DNA of 64,000 nt from Pseudomonas sp. GM50 (lineage in GTDB: Bacteria > Pseudomonadota > Gammaproteobacteria > Pseudomonadales > Pseudomonadaceae), in NCBI RefSeq assembly GCF_000282375.1, contig NZ_AKJK01000015.1, forward strand, positions 1-64,000, read 5' to 3'. This document shows positions 18,594 to 27,456 of the stretch, piece after piece. The first letter of the stretch is position 1. The number at the start of each line of letters is the position of its first letter. The position numbers and the translations under genes were made by a program. The notes beneath the pieces are model-generated. The model was not told the DNA's origin, made no database searches, and saw only the letters and a program-made list of their open reading frames with translations.

Positions 18594-20726
18594 ATGCACA
18601 ACACCTTCACTGCAAACCGTTTGACGCTGGCCGTGTCGCTGGCGATGTTCGGGTTGTCGGCCCACGCCGAAGAAAACACCATGGATGGTGCCCTCCCCGT
18701 TGTCACAGTCACCGCCGAACACCACAGCGAAGACCTGCAAAAAACCCCGCTGGCGATTTCCGCGTTCGACGAAAAAGCCCTGGAAGACAAGCAGATCAAA
18801 AGCATCCGCGACCTCTCCGGGCAAGTGCCGAACCTGACCCTCAGCCGCCAGTCGATCTCCTACAGCGCCCAGACCTACGGGATTCGTGGCATCGGCGAAA
18901 CCGACCCGATCCAGGAATCCGCCGTCGCGGTGTACGCCGATGACCTGTACATCCCACGGGCGATTTCCTCGATGCTCGACTTCAACGACGTCGAGCGCGT
19001 CGAAGTGTTGCGCGGCCCGCAAGGCACGCTGTATGGACGCAACAGCAGCGCCGGCGCGATCCGCGTGATCACCCGCGATCCGAACCAGGAAACCCGGGGT
19101 TTCTTCGAGCTCGGCGCCGGCAATTACAACGCCCGGAACGGCCGATTGCTGATCAGTGGCCCGCTGGTGGACAACGCGCTGTTCGGCAGTTTTTCGGCGA
19201 TTCGCCTGACCCGTGACGGCACCGTCTCCAACCCGACCCGTGGCGAGGATGTGAACAACGTCGACATCCAGTCCTACCGCGGCAAGTTGCGCTTCAACCC
19301 GATCGATTCGCCGTGGGATGTGCAACTGACCCTGGCCGGCACCTTCGACCGTGGCGACACCACCAGCTATACACCGTTTGATGCCGACGGCCACTTCGAC
19401 AAATTCAAGAGCTACAGCAGCCTCGATCCGAAGAACCGACTCGACCAAGGCAGCTCGGTACTGCGCGCAATCTACGCCATCGACGACCACTTGAACTTCA
19501 AATCGGTGACCGCTTATTCGGCGTTCAACCAGCCGGTGGACTATGACAACTCGGGCCAGGCGGCACTGATCCAGCAAAACCTGATCACCTACAAGCAGGA
19601 CTACGCTACCCAGGAATTCCAGCTCAACGGCGACTACGACAAATTCAGCTTCAGCACCGGCCTGTACCTGTACCGCGAAAAATTCGAAGCCGACCGCGAC
19701 AACCTCACCTATTCCGTGGCGCGCAATCGGGTGATTGGCCAGGGTCAATACAGCACGACCAACACTGAAAGCTACGCGTTGTACGGCCAGGGCAGTTACA
19801 AGATCACCCCGCAGTTGTCGCTGATCGCCGGGCTGCGCTTCACCCGCGAACACAAGAACTTCGACTACACCAACTACGCGATCAACACCAACCGGCAGAT
19901 CACCGGGACCAACTTCAGCGCCAATTCGAGCAAATCGTGGCAGTCCACCAGCCCCAAACTCGGCTTCGAATACGCCTGGACGCCGCACCTCAATCAGTAC
20001 GCCTACGTCGCCAAAGGCTTCAAGGCCGGCGGCTACGACAACCGTGCGCCGACCCAGGCTGCCGCCGAACAGGCGTTTTCGCCCGAGGACGTGACGACCT
20101 GGGAAACCGGCTTCAAGGGTGACTTCTTCGACCAGCGACTGCGGGCCAACGTCGCGCTGTTCTACAACGACTACAAAGACCTGCAAACCAACGCCTACGA
20201 CCCGGCGCTGGGTGTCAGCTTACGGACCAACGTCGGCCAGGCACACACCTATGGCGTAGAACTGGAAACCCTGACTGCGCTGACCCGCGATCTGCAACTG
20301 ACCGCCAACGTCGGCTACCTGGAAAGCCAGTACGACGACTTCGAAAATGCCAGCGGTGCCGGTGTCGATGCCAACGGCAAGCAGTTGGTGTTCTCGCCGC
20401 GCTGGAACGCCAGCGTCGGTCTCAACTACACCATCCCGGCCGGATTGCCCGGCACCTGGCTGGCGGGCACCGATGCGCAGTTCCAGACCAAGTCCTACGC
20501 CAACGCACTCAACGACGACGTCCAGGAAATCCCCCAGCAGACCTTCTGGAACGCCAACACCCGTTACCTCTCCGGCGACGGTCACTGGACCACCACGCTG
20601 GCCGTGAAAAACCTGCTCGATCGCGCCTACCCGCAATCGGTCGGCTACGTGCCCTCCAGCGGTGCCCGCTTCTACTCCATCAACGACCCGCGAACCCTCT
20701 TGTTGTCCGTGCGCTACGACCTCTGA
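18594..20726 (+). CDS. TonB-dependent outer-membrane receptor
   Basis: About 710 residues from the ATG at 18594 (MHNTFTANRLTLAVSLAMF), which gives a proper signal peptide ending SAHAEEN; the longer frame from 18411 has no ribosome site. A TonB box (LPVVTVTAEH) is followed by the plug (IRDLSGQVPNLTLSR, VEVLRGPQGTLYGRNSSAGAI) and a 22-strand-type barrel. The C-terminal residues YDL are less typical than a terminal Phe. Members import scarce nutrients. Among organosulfur genes, a sulfur compound or sulfate ester is a reasonable ligand, but siderophore uptake cannot be excluded. Confidence 0.9.
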   Translation: MHNTFTANRLTLAVSLAMFGLSAHAEENTMDGALPVVTVTAEHHSEDLQKTPLAISAFDEKALEDKQIKSIRDLSGQVPNLTLSRQSISYSAQTYGIRGIGETDPIQESAVAVYADDLYIPRAISSMLDFNDVERVEVLRGPQGTLYGRNSSAGAIRVITRDPNQETRGFFELGAGNYNARNGRLLISGPLVDNALFGSFSAIRLTRDGTVSNPTRGEDVNNVDIQSYRGKLRFNPIDSPWDVQLTLAGTFDRGDTTSYTPFDADGHFDKFKSYSSLDPKNRLDQGSSVLRAIYAIDDHLNFKSVTAYSAFNQPVDYDNSGQAALIQQNLITYKQDYATQEFQLNGDYDKFSFSTGLYLYREKFEADRDNLTYSVARNRVIGQGQYSTTNTESYALYGQGSYKITPQLSLIAGLRFTREHKNFDYTNYAINTNRQITGTNFSANSSKSWQSTSPKLGFEYAWTPHLNQYAYVAKGFKAGGYDNRAPTQAAAEQAFSPEDVTTWETGFKGDFFDQRLRANVALFYNDYKDLQTNAYDPALGVSLRTNVGQAHTYGVELETLTALTRDLQLTANVGYLESQYDDFENASGAGVDANGKQLVFSPRWNASVGLNYTIPAGLPGTWLAGTDAQFQTKSYANALNDDVQEIPQQTFWNANTRYLSGDGHWTTTLAVKNLLDRAYPQSVGYVPSSGARFYSINDPRTLLLSVRYDL

Positions 20727-20781
20727 TCCCTGACGCGCCCCTACACCGGATTCCTTACCGCTGAACGCAAGGAGCACCACG

Positions 20782-22356
20782 ATGGCTGTTACCCGTAGAG
20801 AACTGATTTCCCGCATTGCCGCCGTCGGTGGCTATTCCGCCGCTGTCAGCGCCCTCGGTGCATTGGGGCTCACGCCTCAGGCCGTGGCGGCAACATTCAA
20901 TCCGCTGCAACTGGGCAGCAGTGGCAAAGGCAAGCACGTGGTGGTGGTCGGTGCCGGTATATCCGGGCTGGTCAGCGCCTACGAGCTGCGCAAGGCTGGC
21001 TTCACCGTGACCATTCTCGAAGCGCGCGAGCGAGTGGGTGGACGCAACTGGACGCTGCGACGCGGCACCAAGGTCGATTTCGACGATGGCATCAGCCAGA
21101 CCGTCGACTTCGATGACGGGCAGTTTTTCAACGCCGGTCCCGCGCGGATTCCCAGCCATCACCAGACGATTCTCGGCTACTGCCGCGAACTGGGTGTCGA
21201 GCTGCAAGTGCTGGTCAACAGCAGCCGCAATGCGCTGGCCTTGCCCGATCCGAGCAAACCGGCATTCCAGTTACGCCAGGCGGTCAACGACACCCGCGGC
21301 CAACTGTCTGAACTGCTGGCGCGCACCGTCAGCCGCAAGGCCCTGGACCAGGACTTGAGCGTCGATGATCGCAAGGCGCTGCTCAATTTCCTCAAGGTCT
21401 ATGGCGATCTCAACGCCGACTTCAAATACAAGGGCTCGGTGCGCTCGGGATACACCCGCATTCCAGGTGCCGGCGATCAAACCGGCATCACCCGTGCACC
21501 GCTGGAGCTACAGACCCTGCTCAATCCCAAGCTCTGGGGCGCGTTGGTGTTCGATGAAATCCCGGAGTTTTCCTCGACCATGTTCCAACCGGTTGGCGGT
21601 ATGGACCGAATTCCCTACGCGTTCTACGACAAGCTCAAGGATACGGTGCGTTTCAACGCCGAGGTCAGCGACATTCAGACCTCCGAAAACGGCAGCCGCA
21701 TCACCTACCGGGACCGCAAGACCGGCACCACCCAGACGCTGAGCGCCGATTACGCCATCGTCACGGTCCCCCTGCCGTTACTGGCCAAGTTGCCGAGTAA
21801 CTTCAGTGCGCCCTTCAAGCAAGCGATTCTCAGCGCGCAAAGCGATCAGGCCAACAAAGTCGCCTGGCAGTCGCCGCGTTTCTGGGAAACCGACTTCAAC
21901 ATCTACGGCGGATTGTCGTACCTGGACCATGAAGTCAAAGGTTTGTGGTACCCCAGCGACCGGTTGAACAGCGCCCAGGGGATTCTGGTCGCGGCCTACA
22001 ACACCAGTGAGTCGGCCCAGGCTTTCAGCAAGAAATCCCTCGCCGAACAGTTCGCCTCCTCGCGGCAAGCGGTCGAACTGCTGCACCCCGGCCACAGCAC
22101 CAAGCTGCAAAAACCGGTGGCCATCAACTGGGCCAAGGTGCCCTTCAGCAAAGGCCCGTGGATCGTCAACGACGAGGTCGGCGAGAGCGCTTACCAGATC
22201 CTCAACGAGCCTCAGGGCCGCACGTACCTGGCCAGCGACGCCCTCGCCCATGGCGGCGTCGGCATCTGGCAGAACAGCGCCGCCGACTCGGCTCGACGCA
22301 TCGTTTCCCTGATCGGCCGCCATGCCGAACGCCAGCAACCGGGCGTTGCCGCCTGA
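20782..22356 (+). CDS. Tat-exported flavin monoamine oxidase family protein
   Basis: 524 residues with an N-terminal twin-arginine signal (VTRRELISRIAAVGGY, hydrophobic core to about residue 37). The FAD dinucleotide motif is VVVVGAGISGLVSAYELRKAG followed by EARERVGGR, and the C-terminal FAD-contact region reaches TYLASDALAHGGVGIWQ. The family oxidises amines or amino acids to imines with H2O2 release. It sits between a TonB receptor and an exported RidA-like protein, with GGAG before the start. Likely periplasmic; the substrate may be an amine or sulfur amino acid. Confidence 0.86.
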   Translation: MAVTRRELISRIAAVGGYSAAVSALGALGLTPQAVAATFNPLQLGSSGKGKHVVVVGAGISGLVSAYELRKAGFTVTILEARERVGGRNWTLRRGTKVDFDDGISQTVDFDDGQFFNAGPARIPSHHQTILGYCRELGVELQVLVNSSRNALALPDPSKPAFQLRQAVNDTRGQLSELLARTVSRKALDQDLSVDDRKALLNFLKVYGDLNADFKYKGSVRSGYTRIPGAGDQTGITRAPLELQTLLNPKLWGALVFDEIPEFSSTMFQPVGGMDRIPYAFYDKLKDTVRFNAEVSDIQTSENGSRITYRDRKTGTTQTLSADYAIVTVPLPLLAKLPSNFSAPFKQAILSAQSDQANKVAWQSPRFWETDFNIYGGLSYLDHEVKGLWYPSDRLNSAQGILVAAYNTSESAQAFSKKSLAEQFASSRQAVELLHPGHSTKLQKPVAINWAKVPFSKGPWIVNDEVGESAYQILNEPQGRTYLASDALAHGGVGIWQNSAADSARRIVSLIGRHAERQQPGVAA

Positions 22357-22380
22357 CTTTTTTCAATAAAGGACTGACCG

Positions 22381-22878
22381 ATGAAAACCATGACTTTGCT
22401 CACAGGACTCCTCATGACCGCCACCGCCCTCAGCAGCCACGCCGACGAGATCAAACGCATCGCCCTGCCCAACTCCAGTTTCCCGATTTCGCTGGCGGTG
22501 TCGGTGCCGGCACAGACCGACCTGCTGTTTGTCAGCGGCCTGCTCGCCGACCTGCACGACCCGAAAGCACCGAAGGATTCCTTCGCTGCCTATGGCGACA
22601 CCGCGACGCAGACCACCTCGATTCTCAACAAGCTCAAAGGCGTACTGCAAAGCCAAGGCCTGGACCTGGGTGATGTGGTGCAACTTCGGGTGTTTCTGGT
22701 GGGCGATCCGGCCAAGGGCGGCAAGCTCGATTTCGCCGGACTGCAGGAAGGCTATACGCCGTTCTTCGGCAGCGCCGCGCAACCGAACAAACCGGCACGC
22801 ACCGCCGTGCAGGTAGTCGCCCTGCCGCTACCGGGCGGGTTGGTCGAAATCGAAGCCGTCGCCGCTCGCAAGAAGTGA
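22381..22878 (+). CDS. Exported RidA/YjgF-family imine deaminase-like protein
   Basis: 165 residues with a Sec signal peptide (MKTMTLLTGLLMTATALSSHA) and then a RidA domain: LLFVSGLLADLHD, a helix with LNKLKGVLQSQGLDLGDVV, and the conserved arginine in KPARTAVQV. RidA proteins hydrolyse reactive enamines and imines. Most are cytoplasmic; this one appears exported. It directly follows the amine oxidase (24 bp), whose imine product it could hydrolyse in the periplasm. Confidence 0.85.
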   Translation: MKTMTLLTGLLMTATALSSHADEIKRIALPNSSFPISLAVSVPAQTDLLFVSGLLADLHDPKAPKDSFAAYGDTATQTTSILNKLKGVLQSQGLDLGDVVQLRVFLVGDPAKGGKLDFAGLQEGYTPFFGSAAQPNKPARTAVQVVALPLPGGLVEIEAVAARKK

Positions 22879-22914
22879 CACGGACCTTAGCCGACATTCA
22901 GGAGCTTCACTCTC

Positions 22915-25398
22915 ATGCTCAACTGCCAAACACGCGCCGCGCCTGCCTACCGCCCGTTATTGCTGCCGCTGTCGATTGCCTGTGGCCTGGCCTCGTTCAA
23001 CATCGAGGCCGCCGAAAGCAGCTCACCGACTCTCGACACGGTAGTCGTCACGGGTAACCGTGGCACCGTCCAACGCACCGTTACCACCAGCCCGACTCCG
23101 ATCGACGTGGTGACCGGCGAACAATTGCGTTCGGTGGGCAAACCGAGCCTGTTGGAGGCGCTGAGCAAGTTCATCCCATCCTTCAACCTGCCCGACCGCG
23201 CCGGTTGGGATGCCAGCGGCGTAGTGCGCTCGGCCACCCTGCGGGGGCTGACAGCGTCCCATGTGTTGGTGCTGGTCAACGGCAAGCGCCGGCATACCAG
23301 CGCCACGTTGAACATCAATGGCATCAACAGCGGCGCGGCACCCAGCGACCTCGACCTGATCCCGGTGGCGTCCATCGATCACATCGAGGTGCTGCGCGAT
23401 GGCGCGGCGGCACAGTACGGCTCGGATGCCATTTCCGGGGTGATCAACATCATCCTCAAGCAGACCACCGGTGGCAGTTCCGACACCACCCTCGGCCAGG
23501 GCTATGACGGCAAACGCGGGACCGCGCAGGAGGCGCTCAATTATGGTTTTCAGGTCGGCGAAGCCGGTGTACTCAATGTCTCGCTCGACACCCGCTATCA
23601 GGAACGCGACAACAAGGCCGGCAGCAACGGCTACAGTGCGCATTACTATCCGCAGGCCGACGGTTCGCCCGACCCGCGTGAGGCCGATGCCAGCCACCAC
23701 ACTTACAAGGGTTACGGGCTGCCCCGCAGCCAACTGGCCGATGTCGCCTACAACCTCGACCTGCCGTTGAACGATGCCGTCACGCTCTACTCGTTCTCGA
23801 CCCTGGCCACACGGGAGAACAACGACGGCCAGAACTTCCGCCTGCCCAGCGGCCGCAACACCATCACCACCGGCCCCAATGGCTATCCCGACGGTTACAG
23901 TCCTTACTGGCTGATCAATGAAACCGACTTCCAGTCCGCCTTCGGCGCCAAGGGCGAGGATTTCGGCGGCTGGGCCTGGGACCTGAGCAGCACCTACGGG
24001 CGTAACTACGCCAAGCAACGCACCTACAACAACCAGAACCCGTCGCTGGGCGAAAACACCCCGAACAAATTCACCTCCGGCATTTACATCGCGGACCAGC
24101 TGACCAGTAATCTGGATCTTAAAAACAGCTACGAAATCGGCCTGGCCAAGCCGCTGGATGTCGCCTTCGGCTTCGAGCACCGACGTGAAAGCTACGAGAC
24201 CCGCGCCGGCTCCGAAGCCTCGTATATCGATGGCGGCTACGTGTTCCCCGCCGGCCATCCGCGCGCCGGGCAGCGTCCCGATCCGGGCGCCCAGGTCACC
24301 AACGGCATTACGCCTGAAGACGCACAGAAAGTCAGCCGCAACAGCGTCGCCAGCTACATCGACCTGGGCTTCTACCCCGTCGAGCAGTGGTACCTCGGCG
24401 TCGCCGCACGGTACGAGCATTACAACGAAGGCGTCGGTGGCACCCGCAGCGGCAAACTCAGCACCCGCTACGAATTCAACCCGGTGTTTTCGGTGCGCGG
24501 CACCATCAGTAATGGTTTTCGCGCGCCGTCGCTGGCCAATCAGATTTTCACCGCGCGCTCGACCGGGTTCGACACCATCAATGGTGTCTACCAGTCTTAC
24601 AACTACGTGATTCTGCCGGTGGATTCAGCCGGCGCCCAAGCCCTTGGGGCCGAGTCGTTGAAACCCGAACGCTCGACCAACTTCAGTCTCGGTTTCGCCC
24701 TGACTCCCAGTGAAGACCTGAGCCTGACCGTGGACGGCTACGTCATCAACCTGCGCGACCGTCTGGTGCTCAGCGAACGTTTCCAGGGCCCGGGCGTCGC
24801 CGCCCTGCTCGACAGCATTGGTGTGCCGGCCACCGCTGGCGCGCAGTACTTCACCAACGGCGCCAATACCCGGACGTCCGGGGTCGATGTGGTCGGCAAT
24901 TACCGGCAGAACCTGAACCAGTTCGGCTCGGTGAGATGGACTGCGGCACTGAACTACAACCACACGAAAATCCTCAGCGTCAACGACACACCGTCACAAC
25001 TGACCGCCCTGGGCGACTTCCAGCTGCTCGGACGCCAATCGCGTGCACTGATTACCAAAACCTCCCCCAGCAGCAAGATGATCTTCTCCGCCGACTGGGC
25101 GATCAGCGACTTCGACGTCAACCTGCGGCTGACCCGTTATGGCACCTACACCGAGGTCAACAGCTCGAGCGATCCAAGCCTGGATCGCGAGTATTCGGCC
25201 AAATGGATCACCGACCTGGACGTGGCCTATGCGCTCAACAAACAACTGACCGTCGCCGTCGGCGCGCAGAACCTGTTCGACAAGTACCCGGACCATATCG
25301 GTGTAAGCAACTCTTCGTTCGGCGATAACTGGGGCAGTTTTTCACCCTTCGGCTTCACCGGCGGTTACTACTACACCCGCGTGCAATACGCGTTCTGA
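22915..25398 (+). CDS. TonB-dependent outer-membrane receptor
   Basis: 827 residues. Signal peptide (CGLASFNIEAAES end), TonB box near TLDTVVVTGN, plug with LSKFIPSFNLPDRAGWDASG, VNGKRRHTSATLNING and VLRDGAAAQYGSDAISGVINI, and a barrel ending with the canonical aromatic C-terminus (VQYAF). The VLVNGKRRH plug pattern is typical of receptors for small organic nutrients rather than classical siderophores (family knowledge). It follows the RidA gene by 36 bp with GGAG before the ATG, so amine oxidase, RidA and receptor probably form one unit. Confidence 0.91.
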   Translation: MLNCQTRAAPAYRPLLLPLSIACGLASFNIEAAESSSPTLDTVVVTGNRGTVQRTVTTSPTPIDVVTGEQLRSVGKPSLLEALSKFIPSFNLPDRAGWDASGVVRSATLRGLTASHVLVLVNGKRRHTSATLNINGINSGAAPSDLDLIPVASIDHIEVLRDGAAAQYGSDAISGVINIILKQTTGGSSDTTLGQGYDGKRGTAQEALNYGFQVGEAGVLNVSLDTRYQERDNKAGSNGYSAHYYPQADGSPDPREADASHHTYKGYGLPRSQLADVAYNLDLPLNDAVTLYSFSTLATRENNDGQNFRLPSGRNTITTGPNGYPDGYSPYWLINETDFQSAFGAKGEDFGGWAWDLSSTYGRNYAKQRTYNNQNPSLGENTPNKFTSGIYIADQLTSNLDLKNSYEIGLAKPLDVAFGFEHRRESYETRAGSEASYIDGGYVFPAGHPRAGQRPDPGAQVTNGITPEDAQKVSRNSVASYIDLGFYPVEQWYLGVAARYEHYNEGVGGTRSGKLSTRYEFNPVFSVRGTISNGFRAPSLANQIFTARSTGFDTINGVYQSYNYVILPVDSAGAQALGAESLKPERSTNFSLGFALTPSEDLSLTVDGYVINLRDRLVLSERFQGPGVAALLDSIGVPATAGAQYFTNGANTRTSGVDVVGNYRQNLNQFGSVRWTAALNYNHTKILSVNDTPSQLTALGDFQLLGRQSRALITKTSPSSKMIFSADWAISDFDVNLRLTRYGTYTEVNSSSDPSLDREYSAKWITDLDVAYALNKQLTVAVGAQNLFDKYPDHIGVSNSSFGDNWGSFSPFGFTGGYYYTRVQYAF

Positions 25399-25414
25399 TG
25401 TCTGCAAAGTCGCC

Positions 25415-25423
25415 TAAGCTAAT
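25415..25423 (+). promoter_or_regulatory. TAAGCTAAT motif upstream of a substrate-binding protein gene
   Basis: Identical to the motif at 8911-8919 and within an AT-rich stretch. It lies 85 bp before the preferred start of the next gene and directly after the receptor stop, suggesting a separate promoter for the binding protein. Confidence 0.35.
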
Positions 25424-25507
25424 ACTCAAAAAATATTTATAAATCGGTTTTTAGAACAATAGGATTCATAGGTGGTTACCCCTCCCTTACTAATTGTCGA
25501 GCATGCC

Positions 25508-26494
25508 ATGTCGAAACTCATCAAGAACCCCGGGGCGATATTCCGTCGTCCTGTCCTGGCCGGCCTGGTCGTTGCGCTGGCCTTGTCGTCCCTGACACTC
25601 CCGGCACAGGCCCGGGAAACGCTGCGCATCGGTTACCAGAAGTCATCGACCCTGATCACTCTGCTGAAATCCCAAGGCAAGCTGGACAAAGCACTCGCCC
25701 AGGCGAATATCGACGTGAGCTGGCATGAGTTCCCCAGTGGCTTGCCACTGCTGGAGGCGTTGAATGTCGGCAATATTGATGTCAGCGCCGACGTGGCGGA
25801 TACCGTGCCGGTATTTGCTCAGGCTGCACAGGCCAGGCTGACTTACTTTGCGCAAGAGGCACCCTCGCCTTCAGCCCAGGCAATCGTCGTGCGCAAGGAT
25901 TCGCCGTTGCAGCAACTGGCAGATTTAAAAGGCAAAAAAGTCGCGGTAACCAAGGCGGCCGGAGCCCACTATTTACTGATCGCTGCCCTGAATAAGGCGG
26001 GTCTGAAGTTTTCTGACATACAACCTGCGTACCTGTCACCCGCCGATGGCCGGGCGGCTTTCGAAAATCAGAAGGTCGACGCCTGGGTCACATGGGAACC
26101 CTTCCTCAGCGGCGTGCAGCGTCAACTACCGACGCGCACCCTGGCCGACGGCAGTGGCTTGGCCAGCTACAAGCGTTATTACCTGACCAGCACGAGCTAC
26201 GCCAAGGCGCACCCTGAAGTCCTCAAGCTGGTTTACGAGCAGCTGCATGAAGCCGGTAATTGGGTTAAAAACCATCCCCGTGATGCGGCTCAAGTCCTGG
26301 GGCCGTTGTGGGGCAACCTCGATGTGGAAACAGTCGAAGCAGCCAACGCCCATCGCAGTTACCAGATACAACCGGTGAAAGCCGATCAGTTGGGCGAACA
26401 GCAGAAAATTGCCGATGCCTTTTTTGCCGCGGGCTTACTGCCCAAGGCGGTAGATGCCCACGATGTAGAGATCTGGAAACCCGTTAGCCAATAG
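25508..26494 (+). CDS. SsuA-like ABC transporter substrate-binding protein (orphan)
   Basis: About 328 residues from the ATG at 25508; a GTG at 25472 would add 12 residues before the signal peptide (core VLAGLVVALALSSL, cleavage near AQARET). The fold shows TLRIGYQKSSTLITLLKSQG, LNVGNIDVSADVADTVPVF and KKVAVTKAAGAHYLLIAAL, typical of aliphatic sulfonate binding proteins. No permease or ATPase adjoins it. It is the fourth such protein in the window and ends the plus-strand sulfur block. Confidence 0.88.
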   Translation: MSKLIKNPGAIFRRPVLAGLVVALALSSLTLPAQARETLRIGYQKSSTLITLLKSQGKLDKALAQANIDVSWHEFPSGLPLLEALNVGNIDVSADVADTVPVFAQAAQARLTYFAQEAPSPSAQAIVVRKDSPLQQLADLKGKKVAVTKAAGAHYLLIAALNKAGLKFSDIQPAYLSPADGRAAFENQKVDAWVTWEPFLSGVQRQLPTRTLADGSGLASYKRYYLTSTSYAKAHPEVLKLVYEQLHEAGNWVKNHPRDAAQVLGPLWGNLDVETVEAANAHRSYQIQPVKADQLGEQQKIADAFFAAGLLPKAVDAHDVEIWKPVSQ

Positions 26495-26583
26495 TACGGC
26501 CGAGCGCTTCCGAGAAGGTCCGGGCCAGAGCCCGGCCCTGATCAGGATTTCAGCATGACTTCAACAATCCCCTCCCCCGACCA

Positions 26584-27456
26584 TCAATGACTGAGCATCT
26601 CCAACGGGCAACTACGGGTGATCGATTCGACTCGCTCGGCACTCACCTCAAACTCCTTGAACCATTGCCTGCTCATCTCCAACCATGGACGGACGTCTGG
26701 CTGGCTGGTCTGACCCAGGTCCGAACTGTAGATCACACGGGGAACGTCGCGCAGCACTTTAGAAAAGTCTTCCTTGCTCTGATAGCCGAGCAGGTAGGTC
26801 AGCGCGGTCTGCTCGATGTACAGCGCAGGTAGGCTGCCCAGGTCCAGAAGGTCTTGCGCGTTCAGGCCAGTCAGTGGATTTGCTGGCTGATTGAGCATCA
26901 GGCGTGGCACTTGCAGCCGATCGGCCGCTTCCACCAGGCGCAGAACTTCTTCGCGGTTGGCGTGCCCGGTGGAGATCACCACCGGGTAGTCACGGCTCAT
27001 GCGCAGCAGGTCCAGCGTGGCGAGGTTCAGCTGACCGCTGCTATCGCTGACGGTCAGCGGCTTGATCGGTCGCTCAGTCAGGATCGAGTGACTGAGCGAC
27101 CGGGCCAGGCGACTGGTATGCGAACGGCCGGTCACGGTGGGCAGGTGCACGACAAAACGCAGGTCGACGGCACCGTGCTGGCACAGTGAACGTTCGACCA
27201 CCCGCCAATCAAGACCGCCGGCGATTTCATTGAGCACGATTGAACCGGACACCGGCAATCCTTGTTCGCGGGCCTCCCAGGCTTGGGCGGCGGTGCAACC
27301 GAGGTGATTTTTGAGCACCACCCAACCGTCCAGTGCCTGGTAATGGTGCCCGGCCTGCAGCGCGCCATGGCGACGTAAATAAGCATCAGGGCCGGCGTGG
27401 TAATGAACATCAATAAAGCGTGCGCGGGAGGCCGGGGCGGCGGTCGAAGCACTCAT
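26584..27456 (-). CDS. DUF6282-like metal-dependent hydrolase
   Basis: 290 residues. The N-terminal HxH motif (FIDVHYHAGPDA), further histidines in VLKNHLG and ISTGHANREE, and a late aspartate in VIYSSDLGQ suggest an amidohydrolase-like metal site. The match to the DUF6282 group is by pattern only; no reaction is established. It is the last gene of the nine-gene minus-strand operon and overlaps the alpha/beta hydrolase stop by 4 bp. It may hydrolyse a cyclic amide, lactone or phosphate-free intermediate; this is a guess. Confidence 0.65.
   Translation of the reverse strand: MSASTAAPASRARFIDVHYHAGPDAYLRRHGALQAGHHYQALDGWVVLKNHLGCTAAQAWEAREQGLPVSGSIVLNEIAGGLDWRVVERSLCQHGAVDLRFVVHLPTVTGRSHTSRLARSLSHSILTERPIKPLTVSDSSGQLNLATLDLLRMSRDYPVVISTGHANREEVLRLVEAADRLQVPRLMLNQPANPLTGLNAQDLLDLGSLPALYIEQTALTYLLGYQSKEDFSKVLRDVPRVIYSSDLGQTSQPDVRPWLEMSRQWFKEFEVSAERVESITRSCPLEMLSH

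Noticed and set aside
18393-20186. 597-codon minus-strand frame opposite a TonB receptor
   Set aside because: Valine/glycine-rich antisense frame with no recognisable domain; third-position bias explains it.
23023-24420. 465-codon minus-strand frame opposite the second TonB receptor
   Set aside because: Same antisense effect; no start context and no family motif.
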